Positions 56,915-64,000 of a stretch of 64,000 nucleotides of DNA are shown one piece after another. The translations under genes were made by a program, and so were the position numbers. A model generated the notes under the pieces. That model was not told the DNA's origin, did no database searches, and was given only the letters and a program-made list of their open reading frames with translations. The first letter of the stretch is position 1, and each line of letters begins with the position of its first letter. Source of the DNA: a virus; IMG/VR virus record IMGVR_UViG_3300018476_000013, positions 1 through 64,000 of that record, one strand, 5' to 3'.

Positions 56915-58819
56915 ATGGTAGAAATAAATGCAGCGGATAAGATCGTTCTCGGTGGCGCACAAGCCAGCGCGGTCTTCCTTGGCTCGACCAAGGTATGGCC
57001 GCTATTCACTCCAAAGAAAATCAGCGGCTGCGTAATCTGGCTGGATGCTTCAAGGATTTATTTGGCGGATGGCGCAGTAGTAAATACTTGGACTAATCTC
57101 GGCAGTGGTCCCCAACCCACGATCACCAATACACCAGCTCCGACGTTTCGTAAGTTCGCGTTGAATGGTCTGCCGGTAGTGAGGATCACGAAAGACCAAG
57201 GTTGTTTGCGGATTACGGGCACGGGCATCACTAAGGACTGGACGACCATTTATGTTGCACGGCGTTGGCGCAATACACCAGGCCGTGTCGTCACAGCGAT
57301 GGCTGGCACCAACCAGAACATATTGATCGGTTTCTGGGATCAGTACATGGATTGCGCCTTCAGTGAAGGTTGGTACGGTACTGATCCAGTGAGTGGTGGT
57401 AGTGCTACAACATGGAAGCTGTATTCGGCGGATAGTGCTACACCAACACTAGCACCTCGTTTGTTTTCTAATGGCGTGTTGTTAAGCACACATCCAACAC
57501 CACCATCTACTGCAACATGGGCTGGCACTTTTAACATCAGCGGTTCAGGTCCAACTGAATATGCTGATTGTGAGATTGCTGAAGTGGTGCAGTATAATCG
57601 CAAGCTATCCGATGCTGAACGCCAACAGGTCGAAGGTTATTTACGCACTAAGTGGAACCCGCCGCCGTTCCAGTTGACTGACCTTGGCGCAAATTTGGTT
57701 GGGTGGTTCGATGGTGCAGATGCTGCCACACTGCAACTTGCCGGCAGTGGTGTGAACCAATGGACAAACAAAGGCGTCGGCGGACTGACACTGATACAAA
57801 GCAATGATGCTTACAGGCCGACCTACGCTAACCAGACAATCACGATACCAAATTCGAAATCCTTTGTGGCTGCTAATGCGCCCTCGAGTTTTGATATTGT
57901 GTGGCTTGGCAAACCAAGACTACCTGTTGATGGTAATGACTGGCGGACACTCTTACGCGGCACCACTTCATCGCATCATGTGATCCTTGAGAACACTAGC
58001 TTGCGGTTGGGTACTTACAATGCTGGTTACTTCGCAGCGGTAGGTGCTAAGGTTAGTCCAAGCAACATGACATCGGACAACGTACCGTCGCCGTACGTTG
58101 CTTCTCAATCAGAAACCTATGCCGGTTACCCGGCATATTTATCATTCGACGGAAACATCCTTTCGCATTCACATAGTGCCGTGCCGGTACTGACACGGCC
58201 TTACTGGATCAAGATTGACCTTGGCTCCTCTCGCTTTGTCAGTCAGTATAATTATCAGGCCCGTGATACGAGTGGCGGTGGCACCGTTCCTTATCAACAA
58301 TGGAAGAGTTGGACGTTTGAAGGATCGAATGATAACTCGACCTGGACTTTGGTCGATACTGTTTCGAACGTGCCAGATTTCACACTGAGTGAGAAACGAA
58401 CATATCCGCTCGATGTGCCAGCCAGTTTTCGTTACTGGAGATGGACCGTCACACTGGCCACTGGTTTTTCTGAACCATATGCAGCTTCGGCAGAACTTGA
58501 GCTCCATGAAGGCCTGACATGGGGGAATGTTTGGGGGATTGGCGCAGGGTCCTTTGGTGCAAGCCCTGTTACGTTGTCCCGTGATGGTGGGGCCATGACT
58601 AACACCAACACAACACTGACCCCTGCCGATGTGCCGTTCATTTCCTTTGGTGCTTATCAAAGCACGCCACCGAGTCAGGGTTGGGGTGATTTGAAAGAGG
58701 TCGTTCTTCTGTCGTACAATTCGATGGCCATCAGAACGGTTGAAGGCTACCTCGCTCATAAATGGGGATACGCTAGTTTGCTTCCAGCCAATCATCTCTA
58801 CAAGAGCACGCCGCCATGA
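56915..58819 (+). CDS. Tail fibre protein with lectin-like and F5/8-type domains
   Basis: 634 residues. N-terminal segment VWPLF(T)PKKISGCVIWLDAS, then a concanavalin-like half (about 30-245, ending AEVVQYNRKLSDAERQQVEG), a second similar domain (about 255-370), an F5/8 C (discoidin)-like domain (about 390-540: PYWIKIDLGSSRFVSQYNY, FEGSNDNSTW, FRYWRWTVT), and a final lectin-like part with VVLLSYNSMAIRTVEGYLAH. The fold sequence suggests carbohydrate binding. It overlaps the next gene by four bases. Confidence 0.82.
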   Translation: MVEINAADKIVLGGAQASAVFLGSTKVWPLFTPKKISGCVIWLDASRIYLADGAVVNTWTNLGSGPQPTITNTPAPTFRKFALNGLPVVRITKDQGCLRITGTGITKDWTTIYVARRWRNTPGRVVTAMAGTNQNILIGFWDQYMDCAFSEGWYGTDPVSGGSATTWKLYSADSATPTLAPRLFSNGVLLSTHPTPPSTATWAGTFNISGSGPTEYADCEIAEVVQYNRKLSDAERQQVEGYLRTKWNPPPFQLTDLGANLVGWFDGADAATLQLAGSGVNQWTNKGVGGLTLIQSNDAYRPTYANQTITIPNSKSFVAANAPSSFDIVWLGKPRLPVDGNDWRTLLRGTTSSHHVILENTSLRLGTYNAGYFAAVGAKVSPSNMTSDNVPSPYVASQSETYAGYPAYLSFDGNILSHSHSAVPVLTRPYWIKIDLGSSRFVSQYNYQARDTSGGGTVPYQQWKSWTFEGSNDNSTWTLVDTVSNVPDFTLSEKRTYPLDVPASFRYWRWTVTLATGFSEPYAASAELELHEGLTWGNVWGIGAGSFGASPVTLSRDGGAMTNTNTTLTPADVPFISFGAYQSTPPSQGWGDLKEVVLLSYNSMAIRTVEGYLAHKWGYASLLPANHLYKSTPP

Positions 58820-59940
58820 TGAATTTTCCTGAAGCACCGACCATCGGTCAGCAATACCCAGCAGCACCAGCGCCACCCAATTACATCTGGGATGGCGAGA
58901 AATGGGGTCCGCCTGGTTATGCTCATGTTCATGTCGAGCGGGCGGGCGATACGATGTCAGGTCCCCTGGTGTTGCCAGCGGCACCGGCACCCGTCGCAGC
59001 CAATGCGGTACGCAAGGATTATGTGGACGCTGCAATAGCCGGAATTCCGACACCAGATCTTTCGAGCAAGGTATCGAAGACCGGTGATACCATGACCGGT
59101 AGACTAACTATCAATTCTGGTGGGTTGATCATCTCTGCTGGTGGATACAACGTTAACGGAAATAGCCGCATCCAACCGGCAGCAAACGGTGATGCCTTAA
59201 TTGTTACTGATACCACGGGGACCAGGTATTTTGTTTTCACTCCCGAGTCTGCTGCAAACACTGCTACGTTTGGATATTATGCAGGTGGAGCAGGTTGGGG
59301 CTCTTTATCCCTCCAGGGTACTTGGAATTTTGGTAACGTAAATTTCACTGGTGCTGTTAATTCCAGCAACAAGATAACAGCACCCAACAGCGGTTATCTA
59401 GGCGCCGCAGGTGCTTCGAGTGCACTCGAAATCGGGAGTGGTGACGGCGGGGACTGGGCTTCGATAGCTTACCACATTCACGGCAAGTTCGGTTGCAATG
59501 TTGGCATGAACGCGAACGGCCATATGTACATGGGTGGTTGGTCGCACGGCACAAGTACTTGGTACAAGTTCTGGACGACACGAGATTTCAATTACACGCC
59601 GCAACCCAATCTTGGTTTCACGCCAGTGCAACAGAGCGGCGGATCATACCAAGCCGGCAATAAAATCTATATCGGTTGGGATGGTGGCAGCCTTCGCGCA
59701 CAAGTTGATGGCAGCGATCTGGGCAGGTTTATTTTTGAAGCCCGTGCAGTGGTCGATGGCCGACTGGTTCACGCCGGCGATCCCGGTGTTCCTTACAATG
59801 GGATGTGGGAGCCTTATAGTGGCGCGGTCTTCACTGGTGCAGGTGGTTCGGCTCCTGTAGGATATTACGTCATTCAGACTTTCCGTTGCCGCTATATGCA
59901 ACTTTGTAATTCTGGTTGGTGGACGATTGGCTATGCCTAA
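58816..59940 (+). CDS. Tail fibre protein with DTM(S/T)G repeats
   Basis: 374 residues. GDTMSGPLVLPAAPAPVAAN and GDTMTGRLTINSG are the short repeats found in many phage tail fibres, followed by a C-terminal Gly/Tyr-rich region about 150 residues long with a conserved-looking W at several positions. It starts by an ATGA overlap. Its end overlaps the next gene by eight bases. Confidence 0.82.
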   Translation: MMNFPEAPTIGQQYPAAPAPPNYIWDGEKWGPPGYAHVHVERAGDTMSGPLVLPAAPAPVAANAVRKDYVDAAIAGIPTPDLSSKVSKTGDTMTGRLTINSGGLIISAGGYNVNGNSRIQPAANGDALIVTDTTGTRYFVFTPESAANTATFGYYAGGAGWGSLSLQGTWNFGNVNFTGAVNSSNKITAPNSGYLGAAGASSALEIGSGDGGDWASIAYHIHGKFGCNVGMNANGHMYMGGWSHGTSTWYKFWTTRDFNYTPQPNLGFTPVQQSGGSYQAGNKIYIGWDGGSLRAQVDGSDLGRFIFEARAVVDGRLVHAGDPGVPYNGMWEPYSGAVFTGAGGSAPVGYYVIQTFRCRYMQLCNSGWWTIGYA

Positions 59941-60439
59941 TATTATCGATCACGGCACATGGGTCACTTACAAACCAGAGCGGTTACCAAGTAATGCGCC
60001 GCCAAATACGTTGTTCGCGCGGCGCGAAAGTGACGGCATGGACTGGTATGTCTATCTTCATTCAGGAAAGAATTTCAAGAAGGATACGGTCAAGCATGTG
60101 CTTGATACGAAAAGCGATGGCACAGTTGTAATCCGAGTATCGCATGTGGAAGCTGATCGGATCTTCCCCGCGGATTGTCGTCTCATTGAAATTGTAGATG
60201 TGATCCGTAAACAAGATGAGACTAATTTGATCGATGAATTTTGCAACAAGGAAATCGATCTTATTAGTGGACGCGTCGGAAAACTCTGGCAAGATCCGGA
60301 TCTTCCGAAAGCACTCAACGTGCAGATGCTTCTAGAAGATATCGTAACCCGATTAGGAAACCTGGAAAGGAAAGTTAATGGATCAAGCACAGCAGTTAAG
60401 CCAAAAGGTGGAAAAAGAAGTAAGGCAGTTGATCGGTGA
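59933..60439 (+). CDS. Hypothetical protein following the fibre genes
   Basis: 168 residues from MPNIIDHGTWVTYKPERL behind GGTGGACGATTGGCT. A mixed N-terminal domain and a helical C-terminal half (VRKQDETN-type, then ALNVQMLLEDIVTRLGNLER). It may assist fibre assembly, judged only from place. It overlaps the next gene by 62 bases. Confidence 0.5.
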   Translation: MPNIIDHGTWVTYKPERLPSNAPPNTLFARRESDGMDWYVYLHSGKNFKKDTVKHVLDTKSDGTVVIRVSHVEADRIFPADCRLIEIVDVIRKQDETNLIDEFCNKEIDLISGRVGKLWQDPDLPKALNVQMLLEDIVTRLGNLERKVNGSSTAVKPKGGKRSKAVDR

Positions 60440-60641
60440 TTTGCAGATGCAGATCATTGTTCTTCGTGGCATGATTGAGTTGTCACAGCAGCCAGCACCA
60501 CAGCCTGGTCAGCAGCCAGTGCCTGGACAGCCGCCCCGCAATCCTGAACCACAGCCGGTGCCGGGTCAAGAACCCCTGCCGCCTCCGCCTCAGCCTAATC
60601 CGGCTCCCTCTCACAAGTCAGGTAACGGAAGGGCTGTCTGA
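60378..60641 (+). CDS. Small coiled-coil protein with Pro-rich tail
   Basis: 87 residues: an N-terminal helix (LSQKVEKEVRQLIGDLQMQI, IVLRGMIELS) and a C-terminal Pro/Gln/Gly repeat (PQPGQQPVPGQPPRNPEPQP). AAAGGAAAGTTA precedes the ATG. The stop overlaps the next start. Function unknown. Confidence 0.5.
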   Translation: MDQAQQLSQKVEKEVRQLIGDLQMQIIVLRGMIELSQQPAPQPGQQPVPGQPPRNPEPQPVPGQEPLPPPPQPNPAPSHKSGNGRAV

Positions 60642-61087
60642 TGGCGACAGTTACTGTCAGCGTTAACGCCACTCCCCGGATCTCGCGGGTGGAGATTATT
60701 TCTCCGTACTCGTCGGGTACGGTGAATGGTCACAGTGAAGTGCTGCTGGAAGAACCTGGCGATGGGTCCAATCCGGAATTGGCCAAGTTGCTGAGCACTC
60801 GCAGCGTCTCAAATAAAACCCTGGGCGTAATGCCCGGGGCTCTTATCGCTCGCGGCATCGATGTGGTGTTGGAAGAGTCAGTAGAGGTAGATGGCAAGAC
60901 CATCACCTTTCAGAATGTGATGGATGCCATGGAAGCATTCTTTACTCGGTGGCGAGAAGAAGATGCTAACGCAGTGATACCTGAACCAATGATAGCACCG
61001 GCAGCAATCACTCCGCCGCCGATGCCCGACCGTCCAGCCGAGATGGATGTCAATCCGCCGCCGGAGTTATCTCGACCTCGGGAATGA
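60641..61087 (+). CDS. Hypothetical protein
   Basis: 148 residues (MATVTVSVNATPRISRVEII ...). A beta-rich start, an acidic middle and a Pro-rich end (PMIAPAAITPPPMPDRPAEM). It starts by an overlap with the previous stop. It may be virion-associated. No family is recognised. Confidence 0.5.
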   Translation: MATVTVSVNATPRISRVEIISPYSSGTVNGHSEVLLEEPGDGSNPELAKLLSTRSVSNKTLGVMPGALIARGIDVVLEESVEVDGKTITFQNVMDAMEAFFTRWREEDANAVIPEPMIAPAAITPPPMPDRPAEMDVNPPPELSRPRE

Positions 61088-61097
61088 GGATGTGAGT

Positions 61098-61379
61098 ATG
61101 GTCGAGACAGCCAAGTCATGGATAAAAGAAAACAGCACGCTCGTGTATTTTCTAATCGCTCAATTGATTGCGATTGGCGCAGCGGCTGCGAGCATTCTTT
61201 CGTATTCAGTGAGGTTGGAAACTCGAGTCCATATCTTGGAGACGCGTGGTGCTGCGTACAGCGTGAAACGCATGGATGAGATGGATCATAAGATCGCGGT
61301 GCTGGAAGAAAAGATCGCGAATAACGAATTATCCATCAGGCGCGTCGTTGACCAATACCTTAAAGATCAAAGGAAATAG
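61098..61379 (+). CDS. Membrane protein with C-terminal coiled coil
   Basis: 93 residues from MVETAKSWIKENSTLVYFLI behind GGAATGAGGATGTGAGT. One transmembrane helix (LVYFLIAQLIAIGAAAASIL) and a cytoplasmic or periplasmic coil (RMDEMDHKIAVLEEKIANNE). This shape occurs in spanin-like and holin-associated proteins, but it is far from the endolysin gene, so the role is open. Confidence 0.55.
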   Translation: MVETAKSWIKENSTLVYFLIAQLIAIGAAAASILSYSVRLETRVHILETRGAAYSVKRMDEMDHKIAVLEEKIANNELSIRRVVDQYLKDQRK

Positions 61380-61386
61380 GAGGGAC

Positions 61387-62568
61387 ATGGTGAGCAAAAC
61401 AGAATTCACCGAGATGGTGGCATTGGATGCTGCTGCCAAGGTACGCGAGACCTCGGATGGTTACCTGGTTTGCAGTCCGCGGATTGCTCGCACGGGCATT
61501 CAAGTCTATCAGGGATTTGAAGTCGGCCGTCCCGAATTGAAAGATGTTCGGGTTTACCGGCCCGATACCGAGGTCTTCCACGCTGATGCCGTGGCTTCAT
61601 TGGCTCATAAACCAGTGACCAATGAGCACCCAGCCGTGCCGGTCAACGCCAGCAACTGGCGAGATATTTCTGTCGGCCACCTCGGAGGAGAGGTGTTGCG
61701 CGATGGTGAATTCGTTCGCGTGCCGCTTGTACTTATGGATGCAGAAGCCATCAAGGAGGTTCGTGACGGCAAGACTCAACTGTCCGTTGGTTATTCGGCC
61801 ACATTGCAATGGGGCGACGGAACCACACCGGCAGGGGAAAAGTACGACGCAATCCAATCTGAGATCCGTGCCAACCATGTTGCCATTACCCGTGCAGCGC
61901 GTGGTGGTCCCAAGTTGCGCATGGGTGATAGATCCAAACCAAAGGAGAGAACGATGGCTACTCGTAGTTTTGTTATCGATGGCATCACCGTCGAAATGGA
62001 AGAGCGTGACATGCAAGTGGTCGAGCGCCATGTGCAGAAGTTGGAGACCGACCTTGACGCAGCCCGGGCAGAAGTTGCAACCATCCGGACTGCTGCCCAG
62101 GCTGATCTTGCCAAGGCCCAGACCGAGACAGCCAATGGTGCTGCCGTGGTTCAGACCAAGGACGCAGAAATTGCCACACTGAAAACTCAGTTGGCAGACT
62201 CCAAGCTCACTCCGCAGCAGCTCGACAAGCTGGTGTCGGATCGCGTGGCCACAGTATCTCGGGCCAAGTCCATCCTCGGCGATGCTGTCATCGTTGATGG
62301 CAAGACCGAAGCTGACATTCGGCGCCAGGTCGTTGCATCCAAGCTCGGCGATACCGCCAAGGATTGGACGGACGAAATGGTAACGGCTTCTTTCAACACG
62401 CTCACTGCCACATCCGTCCTCGCAGACAGCAACAATACGCGGGACCTCACTGGCATCCTGGCGACCAACCATCAAAGTGGTGACCCCCTGACCAAAGCTT
62501 ACGTCGAATACAATGAGGGGATCAGCAACCGGTGGAAGACCGCTGGCAATCACAACGCGAAGCAGTAA
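61387..62568 (+). CDS. Capsid maturation protease / scaffold fusion (DUF2213)
   Basis: 393 residues from the ATG with AGGAGGGAC before it. The first 190 residues match the DUF2213 pattern (DGYLVCSPRIARTGIQVYQG, THEV-like AHKPVTNEHPAVPV, SVGYSATLQWGDGT, IRANHVAITRAARGG), a phage prohead protease. After residue 190 comes a coiled-coil (VERHVQKLETDLDAARAEVA), typical of a scaffold. It precedes the cement and major capsid genes. A second start inside is given separately. Confidence 0.82.
   Translation: MVSKTEFTEMVALDAAAKVRETSDGYLVCSPRIARTGIQVYQGFEVGRPELKDVRVYRPDTEVFHADAVASLAHKPVTNEHPAVPVNASNWRDISVGHLGGEVLRDGEFVRVPLVLMDAEAIKEVRDGKTQLSVGYSATLQWGDGTTPAGEKYDAIQSEIRANHVAITRAARGGPKLRMGDRSKPKERTMATRSFVIDGITVEMEERDMQVVERHVQKLETDLDAARAEVATIRTAAQADLAKAQTETANGAAVVQTKDAEIATLKTQLADSKLTPQQLDKLVSDRVATVSRAKSILGDAVIVDGKTEADIRRQVVASKLGDTAKDWTDEMVTASFNTLTATSVLADSNNTRDLTGILATNHQSGDPLTKAYVEYNEGISNRWKTAGNHNAKQ
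61954..62568 (+). CDS. Nested scaffold protein within the protease gene (internal start)
   Basis: 204 residues in the same frame as the DUF2213 gene, starting MATRSFVIDGITVEMEERDM. CCAAAGGAGAGAACG stands directly before this ATG, stronger than needed for chance. The product would be the coiled-coil scaffold without the protease, the same plan as lambda Nu3 within C and other phages. Both products probably occur. Confidence 0.6.
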   Translation: MATRSFVIDGITVEMEERDMQVVERHVQKLETDLDAARAEVATIRTAAQADLAKAQTETANGAAVVQTKDAEIATLKTQLADSKLTPQQLDKLVSDRVATVSRAKSILGDAVIVDGKTEADIRRQVVASKLGDTAKDWTDEMVTASFNTLTATSVLADSNNTRDLTGILATNHQSGDPLTKAYVEYNEGISNRWKTAGNHNAKQ

Positions 62569-62612
62569 TCTGCAAGCGAGCAATTCGTTTTCCTCAATAG
62601 GAGTTTACGACA

Positions 62613-63194
62613 ATGGCAGACCAGAAAGAAGACGTCCGTCGCGATGAGAAGCACGAGGAGCCCGCCAAGACCAAGGGCGAACTCGTTGCTCGCAACGCGC
62701 AACAGCTGCATGAGATTTCGCAGCATAGTGTACCGCAAGCTACGTTCCCCGAGCAGATGCGTCAGGGTCTCCCTGGCATGATCAACCGCATGGTGGACTA
62801 CAATGCGGTGTCGCGCTCAGTGGAAGGTGCAACGCCGATTGCAGCACCCCGTGCTGTGTCGCAGTCGACGGCATCCGACATTGGTGCTTTGCTTGGTGGT
62901 TCACTGACTGGTTTCGTGGGTATCACCATCCTCGATCCGACGCTTGTGAACTTTGTCGGTTCAACTGTGCCAGCAGATGCTTATGCTCAGTATGTCACTT
63001 GTGGCGTACTGACCAAAGGCGAAATCTTCGCCACTGCAACGGTGCCGACGGTCGCCGGCGATCCGGTGCACTTCGGCGCCACGGATGGCATCCTCACCAA
63101 CACCGGTGGCATCGGTCCGGTACCTGGCGCGCGTTGGAAGCACACGCGTCCGGCCAATGAACTCAACGTCGTTCAACTCGGTATCCAGCGTTAA
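62613..63194 (+). CDS. Head decoration / structural cement-like protein
   Basis: 193 residues. An N-terminal charged segment is followed by a compact beta domain (VTCGVLTKGEIFATATVPTV, GDPVHFGATDGILTNTGGIG, VPGARWKHTRPANELNVVQL) like the Gp24-type cement proteins that sit on the capsid surface. AGGAGTTTACGACA precedes the ATG. It is between the protease/scaffold and capsid genes. Confidence 0.65.
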   Translation: MADQKEDVRRDEKHEEPAKTKGELVARNAQQLHEISQHSVPQATFPEQMRQGLPGMINRMVDYNAVSRSVEGATPIAAPRAVSQSTASDIGALLGGSLTGFVGITILDPTLVNFVGSTVPADAYAQYVTCGVLTKGEIFATATVPTVAGDPVHFGATDGILTNTGGIGPVPGARWKHTRPANELNVVQLGIQR

Positions 63195-63242
63195 GCGCGT
63201 CTTGGCGTTTTCGGAAACCATCAACCTGTCAAGGAGACAGAG

Positions 63243-64000
63243 ATGAGCTACCATATGTTCGGGAAAGACGCGCAGCAAGTCGCGTATAACTATGTGGTCA
63301 ATCAGACCACAGCCATCGAGACCCAGGTGGTTAAGATGCAATATCCGGATGTTCAGTATCCGGACCTCGTTCCAGTGGACACTGCCACTGGTAATGAGTG
63401 GGTGAAGTCCATCACTTACTTCAGCGCCGACATGATGGGTCGGGCGGATTGGTTTCACCACACGGCACTCGATGTGCCGCTGGCTGAACTGAGCCGCGAG
63501 AAATTCGAGCGTGGCATGGAGATGGCCGCGATCGGATATCGTTGGACCTTGGAAGAAGTGGCGCAGGCCCAGAATACTCCTGGCCTCAACCTTACTGCTG
63601 ACAAGGCCGTGGCTTGCCGGCGGGCTTATGAAGAGTTCGTCGACAACATCGCGCTCCGTGGATCGGTGCCGAAGAACATGCAGGGGCTTATCAACTCGTC
63701 GCTGGTTACCGCGACGACTGCCCCGGCAGATGGTGCTGGTGGTCTCACCACCTTTGCCAGCAAGACCAACCAGCAGGTGATCCGCGATATCAACTCAGCC
63801 ATGATGGGCATCGCGACTGGCACTAACTGGCTTTACTACGCCGACACCATTCTGCTTCCTCCGTCAGTTCTGGTTGGCATGGCCGGCCGGATCATCGAAT
63901 ATTCGTCGATGACCCTGCTGGACTGGATCAAGCAGTACAATGTGCTGACGGTTCAGACCGGACGGCCGATCACGCTCGCGGGCGTGCGCGGGCTCGAGAC
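63243..64000 (+). CDS. Major capsid protein (DUF2184), partial
   Basis: The first 252 residues are visible; the gene runs off the window. YPDVQYPDLVPVDTATGNEW, ITYFSADMMGRADWFHHTAL, REKFERGMEMAAIGYRWTLE and RAYEEFVDNIALRG match the DUF2184 (HK97-fold) major capsid family closely. AAGGAGACAGAG precedes the ATG. It is the last gene of the head cluster in the window. Confidence 0.9.
   Translation, partial: MSYHMFGKDAQQVAYNYVVNQTTAIETQVVKMQYPDVQYPDLVPVDTATGNEWVKSITYFSADMMGRADWFHHTALDVPLAELSREKFERGMEMAAIGYRWTLEEVAQAQNTPGLNLTADKAVACRRAYEEFVDNIALRGSVPKNMQGLINSSLVTATTAPADGAGGLTTFASKTNQQVIRDINSAMMGIATGTNWLYYADTILLPPSVLVGMAGRIIEYSSMTLLDWIKQYNVLTVQTGRPITLAGVRGLE

Noticed and set aside
61597-62583. 328-residue frame on the - strand opposite the protease/scaffold gene
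   Set aside because: No motifs; the DUF2213 reading is clear and has the better start.
1-64000. CRISPR array
   Set aside because: The direct repeats seen are short iterons or protein repeats; no regular repeat-spacer series exists.

Overview
The window is a stretch of a tailed bacteriophage genome, probably a myovirus-like phage of an alphaproteobacterium. The tail genes resemble the P2 set (tape measure, GpU, GpX, GpD). Capsid and packaging genes are DUF1073 portal, Mu-F/SPP1-gp7-like head protein, DUF2213 protease/scaffold and DUF2184 major capsid. The host guess rests mainly on a phage-encoded secreted protein ending in a PELSTW...R sorting tail of the PEP-CTERM type that is very common in Bradyrhizobium and relatives. 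I saw no integrase, no lysogeny module and no tRNA gene.

Layout. 1-7.0 kb (+): end of a late operon (tape measure C-terminus with two peptidoglycan-hydrolase domains, tail proteins U, X, D, endolysin, holin candidate). 7.0-10.8 kb (-): small regulators and a family A DNA polymerase, preceded by a structured intergenic region and a + strand terminator. 10.9-21.5 kb (+): an accessory early region of many small genes in separately promoted units. It holds an amidoligase/gamma-glutamylcyclotransferase pair, a PEP-CTERM protein, a UvrD-like helicase, an HNH endonuclease and a second cyclotransferase-like gene. 21.6-24.8 kb: nucleotide metabolism (deoxyribosyltransferase-like, dCMP deaminase, MazG-like, TSCPD protein) and a SNF2-like helicase. 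24.9-33.3 kb (+): asparagine-synthetase-like amidotransferase, an aberrant C5-cytosine methyltransferase, an N4/N6 methyltransferase, a thymidylate-synthase-fold protein with dCMP-hydroxymethylase-type residues, and a RecB/Cas4-like nuclease. 33.4-37.0 kb: a possible ssDNA-binding protein and a PrimPol/helicase. 37.0-37.45 kb: a non-coding region with two inverted-repeat systems, the best replication-origin candidate. 37.4-40.4 kb: small early genes, a VRR-NUC-like nuclease and a NusG-like factor. 40.8-64 kb (+): late operon with terminases, portal, head morphogenesis, a 2774-residue fibre, three more fibres, protease/scaffold, cement protein and the start of the major capsid gene.

How it fits together. 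At least nine transcription units in the early region start with the same module: a TTTACT/TTGACC -35 box, 15 bases, then a CTTAC-N2-GTAAG palindrome over the -10 position. Most are preceded by TGAAGGGG. This suggests one phage or host regulator controls the accessory genes together. The NusG-like protein directly before the terminase genes is a natural candidate for late antitermination. The enzymes between 25 and 32 kb, with the amidoligase/cyclotransferase cassette, suggest base modification of the phage DNA (cytosine hydroxymethylation or further amidation). This is an inference from residue patterns and neighbourhood; no product is known.

Many small proteins are unrecognised and are described only by what can be seen. 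Starts were chosen from ribosome-binding sites and overlaps, so several differ from the longest open frame.
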